Part shown: positions 1 through 8,842 of the stretch, in pieces | Position numbering within the stretch: the stretch's first letter is position 1 | Layout of the letters: each line of letters opens with the position of its first letter | NCBI GenBank assembly: GCA_036522835.1 | Contig: DATDFB010000293.1 | Location: 1-43,310 of the forward strand | DNA length: 43,310 nt | Reading direction: 5' to 3' | Origin: DATDFB01 sp036522835 | Lineage (GTDB): Bacteria; Acidobacteriota; Thermoanaerobaculia; Gp7-AA8 | Position numbers and translations under genes: made by a program | The notes under the pieces: generated by a model | What the model saw: the letters and a program-made list of their open reading frames with translations, nothing else | Told to the model about the DNA's origin: nothing | Database searches by the model: none

Positions 1-270
1 GAGCAGGGCCACACCCTTACTATCGGCGAGATCCCGACGCACACGCACGTCGCCCACGGCTCCAGCACCGCCGCGGAGACGAACACCCCTGACAACACGA
101 CGTACCTCGGTTTCGTCAACAACACCTACACCGGCGCGCAAAACCTCGTGGCGATGGGGCCGAGCGAGATCGGCAACGTCGGCGGCAGTCAGGCTCACCT
201 GAACATGCAGCCGTTCCTCGTCCTCAACTTCAGCATCGCCTTGCAGGGGATCTTCCCCTCGCAGACTTAG
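1..270 (+). CDS. Phage tail collar / microcystin-dependent family protein, 3' end only
   Basis: The open frame runs in from the left edge and stops at TAG 268-270; 89 residues are visible. It carries the distal part of the tail-collar family: a GEIPTHTH motif near the left edge, an NVGGSQAHLNMQPFLVLNF block and the terminal GIFPSQT. The two following genes repeat the same layout (IPxHxH, GGxQPHNNxQPYL, GxFPxxT), so this is the first visible member of a tandem paralogous array. The family takes its name from tail-fibre collar domains, but chromosomal copies such as MdpB occur outside prophages and have no settled function. The next gene starts 13 bp downstream, so co-transcription is likely. 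The N-terminal half is outside the window. Confidence 0.9.
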   Translation, partial: EQGHTLTIGEIPTHTHVAHGSSTAAETNTPDNTTYLGFVNNTYTGAQNLVAMGPSEIGNVGGSQAHLNMQPFLVLNFSIALQGIFPSQT

Positions 271-283
271 GAGAACGACGAAG

Positions 284-784
284 ATGGCACAACCTTACGT
301 TGGAGAGATCCGCATGTTCGCCGGCAACTTCGCTCCCGCCGGCTGGATGTTCTGCGAAGGGCAGCTCCTCCCCATCTCGGAGAATGAGACGCTCTTCAAT
401 CTGATCGGCACCACCTACGGCGGCGACGGTCAGTCCACCTTCGCCCTTCCCGATCTGCGCGGCCGCATCCCCCTCCACTTCGGCAACAGTTTCATTCTCG
501 CGGAGACCGGCGGCGTCGAGACCGTGACGCTCACCGTCAGCCAGATCCCGGCGCACACCCATCCCATGCTCGCGTCGGACGACATCCCGAATCAGCAGAC
601 TCCTTCCGGCTTCCTCACCGGCCAGGCAGCGACCAAGATCTATCGCGCCGGCGCGGCGAACATCGTCATGAACCCGAACGCGGTCGGCCCCACCGGCGGA
701 AGCCAGCCGCACAACAACTTCCAGCCCTACCTGTGCGTCGACTTCATCATCTCGCTGTTCGGGATCTTCCCGTCGCAGACTTAA
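284..784 (+). CDS. Phage tail collar / microcystin-dependent family protein (complete copy)
   Basis: 166 aa. The start ATG at 284 follows AGGAGA (269-274), which overlaps the previous gene's stop. The N-terminus MAQPYVGEIRMFAGNFAPAG, followed by FCEGQLLPI and the TTYGGDGQSTFALPDLRGR block (about residues 43-62), is the characteristic tail-collar domain. The C-terminal half has IPAHTH and GGSQPHNNFQPYL. No signal peptide or membrane segment is seen. It is the second of three tandem paralogs. No tape-measure, baseplate, capsid or terminase genes lie nearby, so a prophage origin is unlikely. The molecular role is unknown; similar chromosomal proteins are thought to be surface or secreted beta-rich proteins. 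Confidence 0.93.
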   Translation: MAQPYVGEIRMFAGNFAPAGWMFCEGQLLPISENETLFNLIGTTYGGDGQSTFALPDLRGRIPLHFGNSFILAETGGVETVTLTVSQIPAHTHPMLASDDIPNQQTPSGFLTGQAATKIYRAGAANIVMNPNAVGPTGGSQPHNNFQPYLCVDFIISLFGIFPSQT

Positions 785-801
785 GAGGAGGCAGAGAGAA
801 C

Positions 802-1323
802 ATGGATCCATTCGTAGCGGAGATCAGAATCTTTCCTTTCAACTTCGCCCCGAAGGGGTGGGCTTTCTGCGATGGCCAGCTGATGCCAATCTCGCAGAAC
901 ACCGCCCTCTTCTCCCTCCTCGGCACGACCTACGGCGGCGACGGCAAGTCGACCTTCGCTCTGCCGAACATGCAGGGCAACGCGCCGATGCATCCCGGCC
1001 AGGGACCCGGCCTCTCGCTCCACGACCTCGGCGAGACCGGCGGCTCCGAGACCGTGAGCCTGCTCGAGTCGGAGATTCCGTCGCACGCCCACAGCATGGG
1101 CGCGCAGAACGTCCCGCTCGGCTCCCTCACCACGGCGGCCGGCAACACCTTCACCCATCCGGCCAGCGGCTTTCTGTTCAACAAGGCCAACCCGGTCGTG
1201 GTGAACATGGCCGATCAGACCCTCGCGCCCGCCGGCGGCGATCAGCCCCACAACAACATGCAGCCGTACCTGACGCTCAACTTCTGCCTCGCGCTGCAGG
1301 GCGTCTTCCCCCCGCGCACGTAA
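802..1323 (+). CDS. Phage tail collar / microcystin-dependent family protein (third copy)
   Basis: 173 aa. ATG 802 is chosen because the perfect Shine-Dalgarno AGGAGG (786-791) lies 10 nt upstream and the translation then opens with the family N-terminus (MDPFVAEIRIFPFNFAPKGW). The reading frame stays open upstream to 733, but that part overlaps the previous gene. It has the FCDGQLMPIS and TYGGDGKSTFALPNMQGN blocks, then IPSHAH, GGDQPHNNMQPYL and the terminal GVFPPRT. Compared with copy two it has extra residues before the IPSHAH block and a longer loop after it. It ends the tandem array and is followed by a strong intrinsic terminator, so the three genes look like one transcription unit. Confidence 0.93.
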   Translation: MDPFVAEIRIFPFNFAPKGWAFCDGQLMPISQNTALFSLLGTTYGGDGKSTFALPNMQGNAPMHPGQGPGLSLHDLGETGGSETVSLLESEIPSHAHSMGAQNVPLGSLTTAAGNTFTHPASGFLFNKANPVVVNMADQTLAPAGGDQPHNNMQPYLTLNFCLALQGVFPPRT

Positions 1324-1345
1324 ATTCACAACTCTGTCGAAACGC

Positions 1346-1376
1346 AAAGGGCTCCGAGAGATCTCGGAGCCCTTTT
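1346..1376 (+). terminator. Rho-independent terminator after the tail-collar array
   Basis: Self-complementary 14-bp arms (AAAGGGCTCCGAGA and its complement ending CCCTTT) meet with almost no loop and end in TTTT. It begins 23 bp after the stop of the third tail-collar gene. Because the stem also starts with AAA it could act in both directions. Confidence 0.85.
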
Positions 1377-1487
1377 GCCAGACAAGTATCAGTTGCTTCT
1401 TCCCCCAACCGGCATTACATTCCACGGCGTCCCATACGTCCTTTCCGCTCGACGGCTAAAAACAGTGCAGTCTCAAGGGGGCTATTG

Positions 1488-4400
1488 ATGCGTTCCGTGT
1501 CGGCTTCTTTCGTGCTCTCCCTGTTCGTCGTGTTCGCCGCGCCCGCGGCGTTCGCGCACGACGTCACCATCAGCGGCACCACTTCGTTCGCCGCGCTCGA
1601 TGGATCCTCCCTCGATCATGACGGCGTCGCCAACGGCGTCTTCACCGTCAGCGACGGCAACCTGATCGTCAACGGCGTCGTGAATTGCAACGACGATGGT
1701 GCGAGCCCCAGCGCCTGCTCGATGGCCTTTGCCGTCAGCGGCAACATGACCATCAACTCCGGCGGCGCGCTCTACGCCGAGAACCGCACCGGCGGCGGCT
1801 CGGGTGGCAACATCACCCTGAACGTCGGCGGCAACCTGGCGCTCAACGGCACGGCCATCGTGTCGAGCGCGTCGAAGAGCTCCAGCGGCTCGACCGGCGG
1901 CGCGATCGCGGCCACGGTCGGCGGCAGCGTGGCGCTCGCCGGCGGCACGACCATCGACGCCGGCGCCGCCAACGCGCGCGGCGGCGACATCACCATCGTC
2001 GCCGCCGGCGCGCTCAGCGTCGACGGCAACGTCCTCTCCGGTCCGAGCCGCACCATCCTGGCCACGCGGCTCACCGACGTCATCCTCGACGGCGGCACGG
2101 GCAATTCGATCGGCGGCGCGATCACCCTCCGCTCCACCAGCTTCGCCGAGCCGGCCGTCGTCGTCGGCGCGAACGCGAACGTCGTCTCGCAAGGCGGCGA
2201 CGGCGGCGCGGGCCCGGTGACGATCGAAGGCTGCGGCATTCAGCTGCGCGGCCTCGTCGCCGCCCTCGGGCGCAAAGACTCCGCATCGAAGGTGGCGATC
2301 CGCTCCGGCCGCTCGCTTCTCGTCGACGGCCGCGACCTCGGCGGCAGCGGCACGCGCATGGGCCGCCTCCGCGCCGATGCGCCCACCGGCACCGCCGTGA
2401 ACAGAGGCGTCGACCTCTTCGCCGTCGGCTCCGTCAGCGTGCTTGGACCGGGCGGCAGCCTCTTCGTCGCCACCTCGCATCCGGGCGTGCACGACTCGAA
2501 GAGCTACGGCGGCACGATCCGCATCATCTCCACGACCGACGCCGTCGTCGCGTCGGGTAACGTCGCCGACTCCGGGCAGTCCGCTGCGGGCGACACCGGC
2601 GGCACGATCGACCTCGCCTCGAAGCTCGACGCCAACCTCGCCGGCGCCGTCATCCGCGCCATCGGCGATTCCAGCACGAACAATTCGAACCGCGGCGGCG
2701 GCTCCGTCTCCGTCCGCTCCTATTCCGGCAACGTGATCTGGACCAACGGCACCGGCGACGTCCGTCCGGTCGGCTCCGCGTCCGGACTCGTGCCCGCGGA
2801 TCAGGGCAAGATCGTCCTTACCGCGTGCGGCACCGTCAACACCACCGGCACGTCCTTCCCGGTCATGGGCACGGCCACGAGCCCGCTGCCCGAGGTGCAC
2901 ACGGGCGTGTGCAGCCCGGCCGCCCCTTCCGTGCCGGCGGGAACGCCTGCGTTTGTCGTCTGCAACACGCCGCCGGTCGCGAACCCGGCCAGCGCCACGA
3001 CGAATGAAGATCACTCCATCACCGTGCATCTCTCCGGCAGCGACGCCGACGGCGACTCGCTGACCTTCTCCATCGTCACCCCTCCGGCGCACGGCTCGCT
3101 CGGCCCGGTCATCTCCACCGGCCCCACCACCGCCGACGTCACCTACACCCCGAACGCCGACTACTTCGGCAGCGACAGCTTCGTCTTCCGCGCCGACGAC
3201 GGCAACGGCGGCACCAACGACAACACCGCCAACATCACCATCAACCCCGTCAACGACGCGCCGTCGTTCCAGATCGGCGCGACGCAGACCGTGCTCGAAG
3301 ACGCCGGCGCGCAGACGGTTCCGAACTGGGTGACGAGCATCTCGCCCGGTCCGGCCAACGAGTCGTCGCAGAGCGTCACCTTCACCGTCACGAACGACAA
3401 TCCGTCGCTCTTCAGCGCGCAGCCGGCCGTGTCGCCGAACGGCACGCTGACGTATACGCCGGCGCCGAACGCCAACGGCAGCGCGAACATCACCGTGGTC
3501 GCGCACGATGACGGCGGCACCGCCAACGGCGGCGCCGACACCTCCGCGCCGCAGACGAGCTCTATCACCGTCACGGCAGTCAACGACGCGCCGTCGTTCA
3601 CTCCGGGCGGCGACGTCACCGTCAACGAAGACTCCGGCTTGTACTCCGCGGCGTGGGCCACGGCCATCTCCGCCGGCCCCGCGAACGAGTCGTCGCAGAC
3701 GGTCAACTTCGTCGTCAACAACAACAACAACGCCCTCTTCTCGTCGCAGCCGGCCATCTCGACGAGCGGCGTCCTAACCTTCACGCCCGCGGCGAACGCC
3801 AACGGCACGGCAACCGTCACCGTCACGCTGCACGACGACGGCGGCACGGCCAACGGCGGTGTCGATACGTCATCGCCCGTCACCTTCACCATCACCGTCA
3901 ACTCCGTCAACGACGCGCCGTCGTTCACGCCGGGCGGCGACGTGACTGTGCTCGAAGACTCCGGCGCGTACAACGCGGCGTGGGCGTCGAGCATCTCCGC
4001 CGGCCCGCCGAACGAGTCGTCGCAGACGGTCAACTTCATCGTCAGCAACAGCAACAACGCCCTCTTCTCGTCGCAGCCGGCCATCTCGGCGGGCGGCGCG
4101 CTGAGCTTCACGCCGGCGCCGAACGCGTTCGGCAGCGCGGTCGTCACTGTCACGCTGCACGACGACGGCGGCACGGCCAACGGCGGCGTCGACACCTCGT
4201 CGTCCGTGACGTTCACCATCAACGTCACCGGCGTCAACGACGCGCCGTCCTTCACGCCGGGCGGCAACGTCGCGCTCAACGAAGACAGCGGCGCCTACTC
4301 CGCGACGTGGGCCACGGCCATCTCCGCCGGCCCGAACGAGGGCGGCCAGACCGTCAACTTCGTCGTCACGAATGACAACAACGCCCTCTTCTCCTCGCAG

Positions 4401-7259
4401 CCGGCCATCTCGCCGAGCGGCACGCTGACGTTCCAATCGGCCCCGAACGCCTTCGGCAGCGCCACGGTCAGCGTCACGCTGCACGACAACGGCGGCACGG
4501 CCAACGGCGGCGTCGACACCTCGGCCACCGTCACCTTCACCATCACCATCAATCCGGTCAACGATCCGCCCACCGCGGTCGCCGACAGCTTCGACACCTT
4601 CGGCAACACCGAGCTGCGCGTCGATCTCGCGGCCGCGTCGACGCCGAGCGTCGTGCGCACCACGCCGTCCGGCAAGGGCGTGCTCCACAACGACAGCGAT
4701 CCCGAAGGGGACTCGATGGTCGTCACCGGCATCGTCGGCTGCGGCGACGTCACCGCGCCGTTCGACTGCACGCTGGCCTCCGGCAAGCTCTCCATGAACG
4801 CGAACGGCACGTTCAGCTTCATCCCCGCGCCGGGCGTCACCAGCGCGTCGTTCCAGTACGTCGTCACCGATCAGCCGCCGGTCGGCACTCCGGCCAGCTC
4901 CACCGGCACCGTCACGATCAACATCGCCCACATGATCTGGTACGTGAACGGCTCCGCCGCGGCGGGTGGCGACGGCACCTCGGCCTCGCCGTTCAACGAT
5001 TTCGCCTCGCTCAACGGCGCGGGCGGTTCGGGCGACGTCGACGGCAGCGGCGCCATCATCTTCGTCCACGACTCCACCGTGAACGGTGCCGGCCTCGAGC
5101 TCGAGGACGGCCAGCACTTCCTGGGCGAGGGCGTCGGCCTCACCGTCGACAGCTACAACCTCGTCTCCGCGGGCAACAAGCCGAAGTTCTTCAGCACCAG
5201 CTCCGCGGCCGCGCTCATCCAGGTTGCGGCGACCGCGGAAGTGGCGGGCCTCGAGCTCCACGGCAACGACGGCGTGATGGTCCTCAACAGCGGCGCGTCG
5301 CCGGGCGCGACGATCAACGCGTCGATCCACGACAACGCCCTCGTCGCCTCGTTCAAGGGCATCGACGTCCTGACGCCGGGCGGCACCTCGACGACCGTCA
5401 ACGTCAACAACACCTCCATCAGCTCCGTCAACACCGGCTTCGCCGTCGCCACGACCTCGCCGGCCTTCGTGTCGTTCACGAACGGCTCGGTCGTCTCCAG
5501 CGCCGGCAACGGCATCGTCTGGAACGGCGGCGGCAGCGCGAACCTCACCATCACCGGATTGTCGAACGTGACCGTCGACGGCAACACCTTCGGCGACGGC
5601 ATCGACATCACCCGCGCGACGTTCGACTCCGGCGCCGCGGCCGGCTTCCAGACCGTGAGCGGCGGCGCGATCGCCGTCGGCGCGTCCGGCAACCCGGTTG
5701 GCGCAGCCGGCATCGTCATGTCCAACGTCAGCGGCGACTATGCCACCACCTCGCTGAACGTCTTCGGCACGTCGGGCGTGAGCATCTCGGGCTCCGGTCT
5801 CTTCACCGGCTCGGCCGGCATGCGCGTCGCCAACGGCGGCGGCGCGATTGCCGCGTCGACCGGCACGGCCCTCGCCGTCACCAACGCCACCATCGGCGCC
5901 GCGAACCTCAACTTCACCAGCATCGCCTCGAGCGGCGGCTCCGCCACCGGCATCATCCTCGACAACACCGGAACCAGCGGCGGCCTCGTCGTCGCCGGCA
6001 CCGGCTCGGCCGGCTCGGGCGGCACGATCGCCAACAAGACCGGCGCGAACGGTGCGACCGCGACAGGCAACGGCATCTATCTCAACAACACCGGCAGCGT
6101 CTCGCTCTCGTCGATGAATCTGCACGACTTCGACAACTACGCCATTCGCGGCTTCCGCGTGAACGGCTTCTCCATGAGCGGCTGCGTGATCAACGGTACC
6201 AACGGCAACAGCGCCACCGTCGACACGTATGGGGAGGGGAGCGTCTACTTCGGCTCGACCGCGGTCAACGGCCTGACCGGCTCGGCCACGGTGTCGAGCT
6301 CCACGATCAGCGGCGGCCGCGGACGCAACTTCTCCGTCGTCAACACCGGCGGCACGCTCAACCGCCTGACGATCTCCAACTCGACCTTCGGCCTGACCAA
6401 CACGGCCGTCGACAGCGGCCACAGTCTGGCCGTCGAAGCGCGCAACAGCGGCACCGTTGCGAACGTCACCGTCACCGGCTCGACGTTCACCGGCGCGGTC
6501 GGCGACCTCGCCAACTTCACCGGCCAGAGCGGCACGACGATGGACGTCGTCTTCACGGGCAACAACGGGTCGAACAACCATCCCAACAACGTCGTCGGCG
6601 GCGGCGGTCTGACCTTCGCCACGTCGGGCGCGATGACGCTCAACGCCTCCAACAACACGCTCCGCGACGCCAACGGCAGCGCCATCACGCTGTTCAAGGC
6701 CACGGCCGGCACGTCGCTCAGCGGCACGCTGAACAACAACCAGATCGGCGTGGCCGGCGTGGCCGGCTCCGGCTCGGCCACCGGCAACGGCATCTTCCTC
6801 AGCGCCGCCGGCAGCGGCACGATCACGCTGACCATCAGCAACAACGTTATCCGCAACTACGCCAACGCCGGCATCTACGCCGACAACACCGGCGGCAACT
6901 ACGCGGTGAACGTCGGCATCACCGGCAACACCACCGCGGAGCCGAGCCCCAGCGCCTTCGCCGGTCTCGCCCTCACGGCCGGCGCGCCGTCGTCGACCGA
7001 TGCCATCAATGTCTGCGCCAACATCGTCGGCAACGATTTCAGCGCCGGCGATCCGAACGACTTCCTCGACGTCATCCTAGGTGTCAGCACCGCGGCCTCG
7101 ACGATGCGCCTGCCCGGCTACGCCGGTTCGACGACCGCCGACGTCCAGACCTTCGTCTTCAACAACAACCCCGTGGCCGGAACGCAGGTCTTTGCGTACA
7201 CCGATCCTCCGGCCACCGACGCGAACTTCACCGGCGGTGCGGCCTGCCCGACGCCATGA
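1488..7259 (+). CDS. Giant secreted tandem-repeat (Ig/cadherin-like) and beta-helix protein
   Basis: 1,923 aa. ATG 1488 follows the purine-rich AAGGGGG (1475-1481) and opens a classical signal peptide (MRSVSASFVLSLFVVF, cleavage probably after AFA at residue 23). The frame is open further upstream but would read through the tail-collar gene. Visible layout: residues 24-490, Gly/Asn-rich filamentous-haemagglutinin-like beta strands (GGNITLNVGGN type). About 494-588 is a tandem-95 type domain (PPVANPASATTNEDHSI to NPVNDAP). About 589-1024 holds four near-identical 108-110-residue units, each introduced by NDAPSF. About 1025-1145 is another Ig-like domain. About 1149-1880 is a right-handed beta-helix region beginning WYVNGSAAAGGDGTSASPF. 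No anchor motif or transmembrane segment is seen at the C-terminus. Likely an extracellular adhesin or matrix protein; the ligand is unknown. Confidence 0.9.
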   Translation: MRSVSASFVLSLFVVFAAPAAFAHDVTISGTTSFAALDGSSLDHDGVANGVFTVSDGNLIVNGVVNCNDDGASPSACSMAFAVSGNMTINSGGALYAENRTGGGSGGNITLNVGGNLALNGTAIVSSASKSSSGSTGGAIAATVGGSVALAGGTTIDAGAANARGGDITIVAAGALSVDGNVLSGPSRTILATRLTDVILDGGTGNSIGGAITLRSTSFAEPAVVVGANANVVSQGGDGGAGPVTIEGCGIQLRGLVAALGRKDSASKVAIRSGRSLLVDGRDLGGSGTRMGRLRADAPTGTAVNRGVDLFAVGSVSVLGPGGSLFVATSHPGVHDSKSYGGTIRIISTTDAVVASGNVADSGQSAAGDTGGTIDLASKLDANLAGAVIRAIGDSSTNNSNRGGGSVSVRSYSGNVIWTNGTGDVRPVGSASGLVPADQGKIVLTACGTVNTTGTSFPVMGTATSPLPEVHTGVCSPAAPSVPAGTPAFVVCNTPPVANPASATTNEDHSITVHLSGSDADGDSLTFSIVTPPAHGSLGPVISTGPTTADVTYTPNADYFGSDSFVFRADDGNGGTNDNTANITINPVNDAPSFQIGATQTVLEDAGAQTVPNWVTSISPGPANESSQSVTFTVTNDNPSLFSAQPAVSPNGTLTYTPAPNANGSANITVVAHDDGGTANGGADTSAPQTSSITVTAVNDAPSFTPGGDVTVNEDSGLYSAAWATAISAGPANESSQTVNFVVNNNNNALFSSQPAISTSGVLTFTPAANANGTATVTVTLHDDGGTANGGVDTSSPVTFTITVNSVNDAPSFTPGGDVTVLEDSGAYNAAWASSISAGPPNESSQTVNFIVSNSNNALFSSQPAISAGGALSFTPAPNAFGSAVVTVTLHDDGGTANGGVDTSSSVTFTINVTGVNDAPSFTPGGNVALNEDSGAYSATWATAISAGPNEGGQTVNFVVTNDNNALFSSQPAISPSGTLTFQSAPNAFGSATVSVTLHDNGGTANGGVDTSATVTFTITINPVNDPPTAVADSFDTFGNTELRVDLAAASTPSVVRTTPSGKGVLHNDSDPEGDSMVVTGIVGCGDVTAPFDCTLASGKLSMNANGTFSFIPAPGVTSASFQYVVTDQPPVGTPASSTGTVTINIAHMIWYVNGSAAAGGDGTSASPFNDFASLNGAGGSGDVDGSGAIIFVHDSTVNGAGLELEDGQHFLGEGVGLTVDSYNLVSAGNKPKFFSTSSAAALIQVAATAEVAGLELHGNDGVMVLNSGASPGATINASIHDNALVASFKGIDVLTPGGTSTTVNVNNTSISSVNTGFAVATTSPAFVSFTNGSVVSSAGNGIVWNGGGSANLTITGLSNVTVDGNTFGDGIDITRATFDSGAAAGFQTVSGGAIAVGASGNPVGAAGIVMSNVSGDYATTSLNVFGTSGVSISGSGLFTGSAGMRVANGGGAIAASTGTALAVTNATIGAANLNFTSIASSGGSATGIILDNTGTSGGLVVAGTGSAGSGGTIANKTGANGATATGNGIYLNNTGSVSLSSMNLHDFDNYAIRGFRVNGFSMSGCVINGTNGNSATVDTYGEGSVYFGSTAVNGLTGSATVSSSTISGGRGRNFSVVNTGGTLNRLTISNSTFGLTNTAVDSGHSLAVEARNSGTVANVTVTGSTFTGAVGDLANFTGQSGTTMDVVFTGNNGSNNHPNNVVGGGGLTFATSGAMTLNASNNTLRDANGSAITLFKATAGTSLSGTLNNNQIGVAGVAGSGSATGNGIFLSAAGSGTITLTISNNVIRNYANAGIYADNTGGNYAVNVGITGNTTAEPSPSAFAGLALTAGAPSSTDAINVCANIVGNDFSAGDPNDFLDVILGVSTAASTMRLPGYAGSTTADVQTFVFNNNPVAGTQVFAYTDPPATDANFTGGAACPTP

Positions 7260-7291
7260 CCGTCATGTCAGAGCGAAAGAAGGAGATGACC

Positions 7292-8020
7292 ATGTCGAAC
7301 CAGTCAGGAATCGGACGCCGCGAATTTCTCGTCCTATCGGCCGCGGGCGCGCTCGTCACCGCCGCAGGAGCTCCGAAGCTCTTCGCCGGCGAGGCGGCCG
7401 CGCCGAAGCGGCTGGCCGTTGGCTATGCGCCGGTCGAGGAGAACGCCAGGCTCGTCGACGCCTCCGCCATCCCCGCCGGCGACGGCGGCTTCATCCGCCG
7501 CGGCGCGCGCGTGGCCGTCTCGGGCGCCAGCGGCGTCTCGGACGATCCGCGCCATCGTCGCGCCGTCGATCTCCTCGTCAACTACTCCTATTGGGAAGGC
7601 GCGACGCGGCGCGAAGCGCCGTTTCGCGCCTGGGCCTGCAGCCGCGCCAACGGCTGTCAGGGCAATCCGGTCAAGTTCACCGTGCCGGTCGACGAAGTGC
7701 AGAAGCTCTCCTTCAGCGTCGGCGTCGAGCGCGGCGACCGCCCGGTTGGATCGCCGATGTCCCGCCGCAGCGTCACCGGCGGCGTCGAGCCCACCGTCAG
7801 CGAGGACGCCCTGCCGGTGACGCTCTCGCTCCTCAGCGACGGCGGCTCGCTCAAGCTCGTGCGCGGCTTCTACGTCATCGTCCCGCTCTTCGACGGCGAC
7901 CGCGATCCGCGCTGGTCCGACTACACCCTGCAGCAGCGCGACGGGCGCTGGGCGATGCACGACCGCAACGGCGAGGTCGCCACCTTCGAGCACTTCGTCC
8001 TGCGCATCGATTACGCGTGA
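7292..8020 (+). CDS. Tat-exported protein of unknown function (paralog of the 11847 gene)
   Basis: 242 aa. ATG 7292 is chosen because AAGGAG (7280-7285) lies 6 nt upstream; the frame is open back to an ATGA overlap with the giant gene (7256) but that start lacks a ribosome site. The N-terminus has a twin-arginine signal: GRREFLVLSAAGALVTAAG, cleavage near the following Ala-Gly stretch. The mature part has an FIRRGARVAVSG block, a Cys pair in WACSRANGCQG, and a C-terminal GFYVIVPLF...FEHFVLRIDYA segment. The same blocks recur in the protein at 11847-12551 (FISRGARVSVV, GIYVVAL, VMLKIDYA). No known domain was recognised. Its position directly after the giant secreted protein suggests a linked extracytoplasmic role (inference). 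Confidence 0.88.
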   Translation: MSNQSGIGRREFLVLSAAGALVTAAGAPKLFAGEAAAPKRLAVGYAPVEENARLVDASAIPAGDGGFIRRGARVAVSGASGVSDDPRHRRAVDLLVNYSYWEGATRREAPFRAWACSRANGCQGNPVKFTVPVDEVQKLSFSVGVERGDRPVGSPMSRRSVTGGVEPTVSEDALPVTLSLLSDGGSLKLVRGFYVIVPLFDGDRDPRWSDYTLQQRDGRWAMHDRNGEVATFEHFVLRIDYA

Positions 8021-8535
8021 GCCATTCTCTCCCGGGTGACCGCGCCGCCGGCGCGGTCACCCTTCGCCCCGCCACCGACGCCGACTACGACTTCATGCGC
8101 CGCCTCTACCACTCCACGCGGGCGGAGGAGATGCAGCACTTCCCGTTCAGCGACGAGCAGAAGGCGTTCTTTCTCGACCAGCAGTTCGCCGCGCAGTACG
8201 AGCACTACGGGATCCACTACCCGACCTGCGAGCGGAACGTCGTCGAGAGCGGCGGCGTGCCCATCGGGCGGCTGTGGCTCGACGAGTGGCGCGACCAGAT
8301 CCGCCTCGTCGACATCGCGCTCATGCCGGAGTGGCGCGGCAGCGGCGTCGGCTCGCTGCTCCTGCACGGCGTCCTCGGCCGCGGCCGCAAGGCCGGCAAG
8401 CCGGTGACGATTCACGTCGAGGCCTACAACCCGGCCCTGCGCCTGTACCAGCGCCTGGGCTTCGTGCAGGTCGACACGAACGGCGTCTATCTATTGATGC
8501 GCTGGACGCCGCCTCAGGTGAACACCGCTTCGTAG
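8017..8535 (+). CDS. GNAT family N-acetyltransferase
   Basis: 172 aa, starting at GTG 8017, which overlaps the previous stop as GTGA, a pattern typical of translational coupling. The body begins VTLRPATDADYDFMRRLY, the usual GNAT beta1-alpha1. The acetyl-CoA pyrophosphate loop is EWRGSGVGSLLL (R107 to G112, the R/Q-x-x-G-x-G motif). The C-terminal part has VEAYNPALRLYQRLGFVQV, the conserved N-x-x-A-x-x-L-Y-x-x-x-G-F helix. It is a complete single GNAT domain; the acceptor substrate cannot be read from sequence. GNAT genes do occur beside tail-collar arrays in other genomes (from memory). The 3' end overlaps the convergent gene at 8514 by 22 bp. Confidence 0.92.
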   Translation: MSHSLPGDRAAGAVTLRPATDADYDFMRRLYHSTRAEEMQHFPFSDEQKAFFLDQQFAAQYEHYGIHYPTCERNVVESGGVPIGRLWLDEWRDQIRLVDIALMPEWRGSGVGSLLLHGVLGRGRKAGKPVTIHVEAYNPALRLYQRLGFVQVDTNGVYLLMRWTPPQVNTAS

Positions 8536-8813
8536 GTGAAGCCGTTCGGCTCCTTGCCGACCGGCACGAGGAAGAGGTCGAGCGGCTCGGCGAACGATTC
8601 GTGGGTGATGTGGAAGGTCCGTTGATCCAGCAGCAGCGGCGCCAGGAAGAAGAGCGAGAACGCGCTCCGCCGCAGCCGCGCCGCTTCGCTCTCCATGACT
8701 TTCTTCGCGCTGGTGAGGCGCAGCTCGATCTTGCGGCCGTCGACGTGGAGCCAGAACGACGAACCGACCAACGGCTGGAACGTCTCAATCGTCAGTTGAT
8801 CGAGCAATGGCAT
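8514..8813 (-). CDS. DUF6916-like small protein
   Basis: 99 aa, ATG at 8813 on the minus strand with GGGAGG just upstream, though only 2 nt away (unusually close). The sequence starts LDQLTIETFQPLVGSSFWL, which matches the pattern I remember for DUF6916 proteins (a short beta-rich family often found with tail-collar genes). The ending is PLDLFLVPVGKEPNGFTYEAVFT. There is no signal peptide; the central RRSAFSLFFLAPLLLDQ stretch is hydrophobic but looks like a beta core rather than a membrane helix. It converges on the GNAT gene (22-bp overlap) and diverges from the beta-helix gene. The family name rests on recall of a short motif. Confidence 0.75.
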   Translation of the reverse strand: MPLLDQLTIETFQPLVGSSFWLHVDGRKIELRLTSAKKVMESEAARLRRSAFSLFFLAPLLLDQRTFHITHESFAEPLDLFLVPVGKEPNGFTYEAVFT

Positions 8814-8842
8814 TGCCTCCCGCGCGGTTGTACCACATTCGA

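Noticed and set aside
1..1323. Tail-collar genes as evidence of a prophage.
   Set aside because: No capsid, terminase, baseplate, lysis or integrase genes nearby; chromosomal arrays of this family are common.
3252..4560. Regularly spaced repeats considered as a CRISPR array or integron-like array.
   Set aside because: The period is 324-330 bp, in frame, and encodes protein domains.
1482..6581. Long minus-strand open frames opposite the giant secreted gene (for example 1482-3506 and 3870-6581).
   Set aside because: They are Arg/Gly/Ala/Asp-rich low-complexity translations produced by the GC-rich codon bias of the real gene; no family motif or ribosome site.
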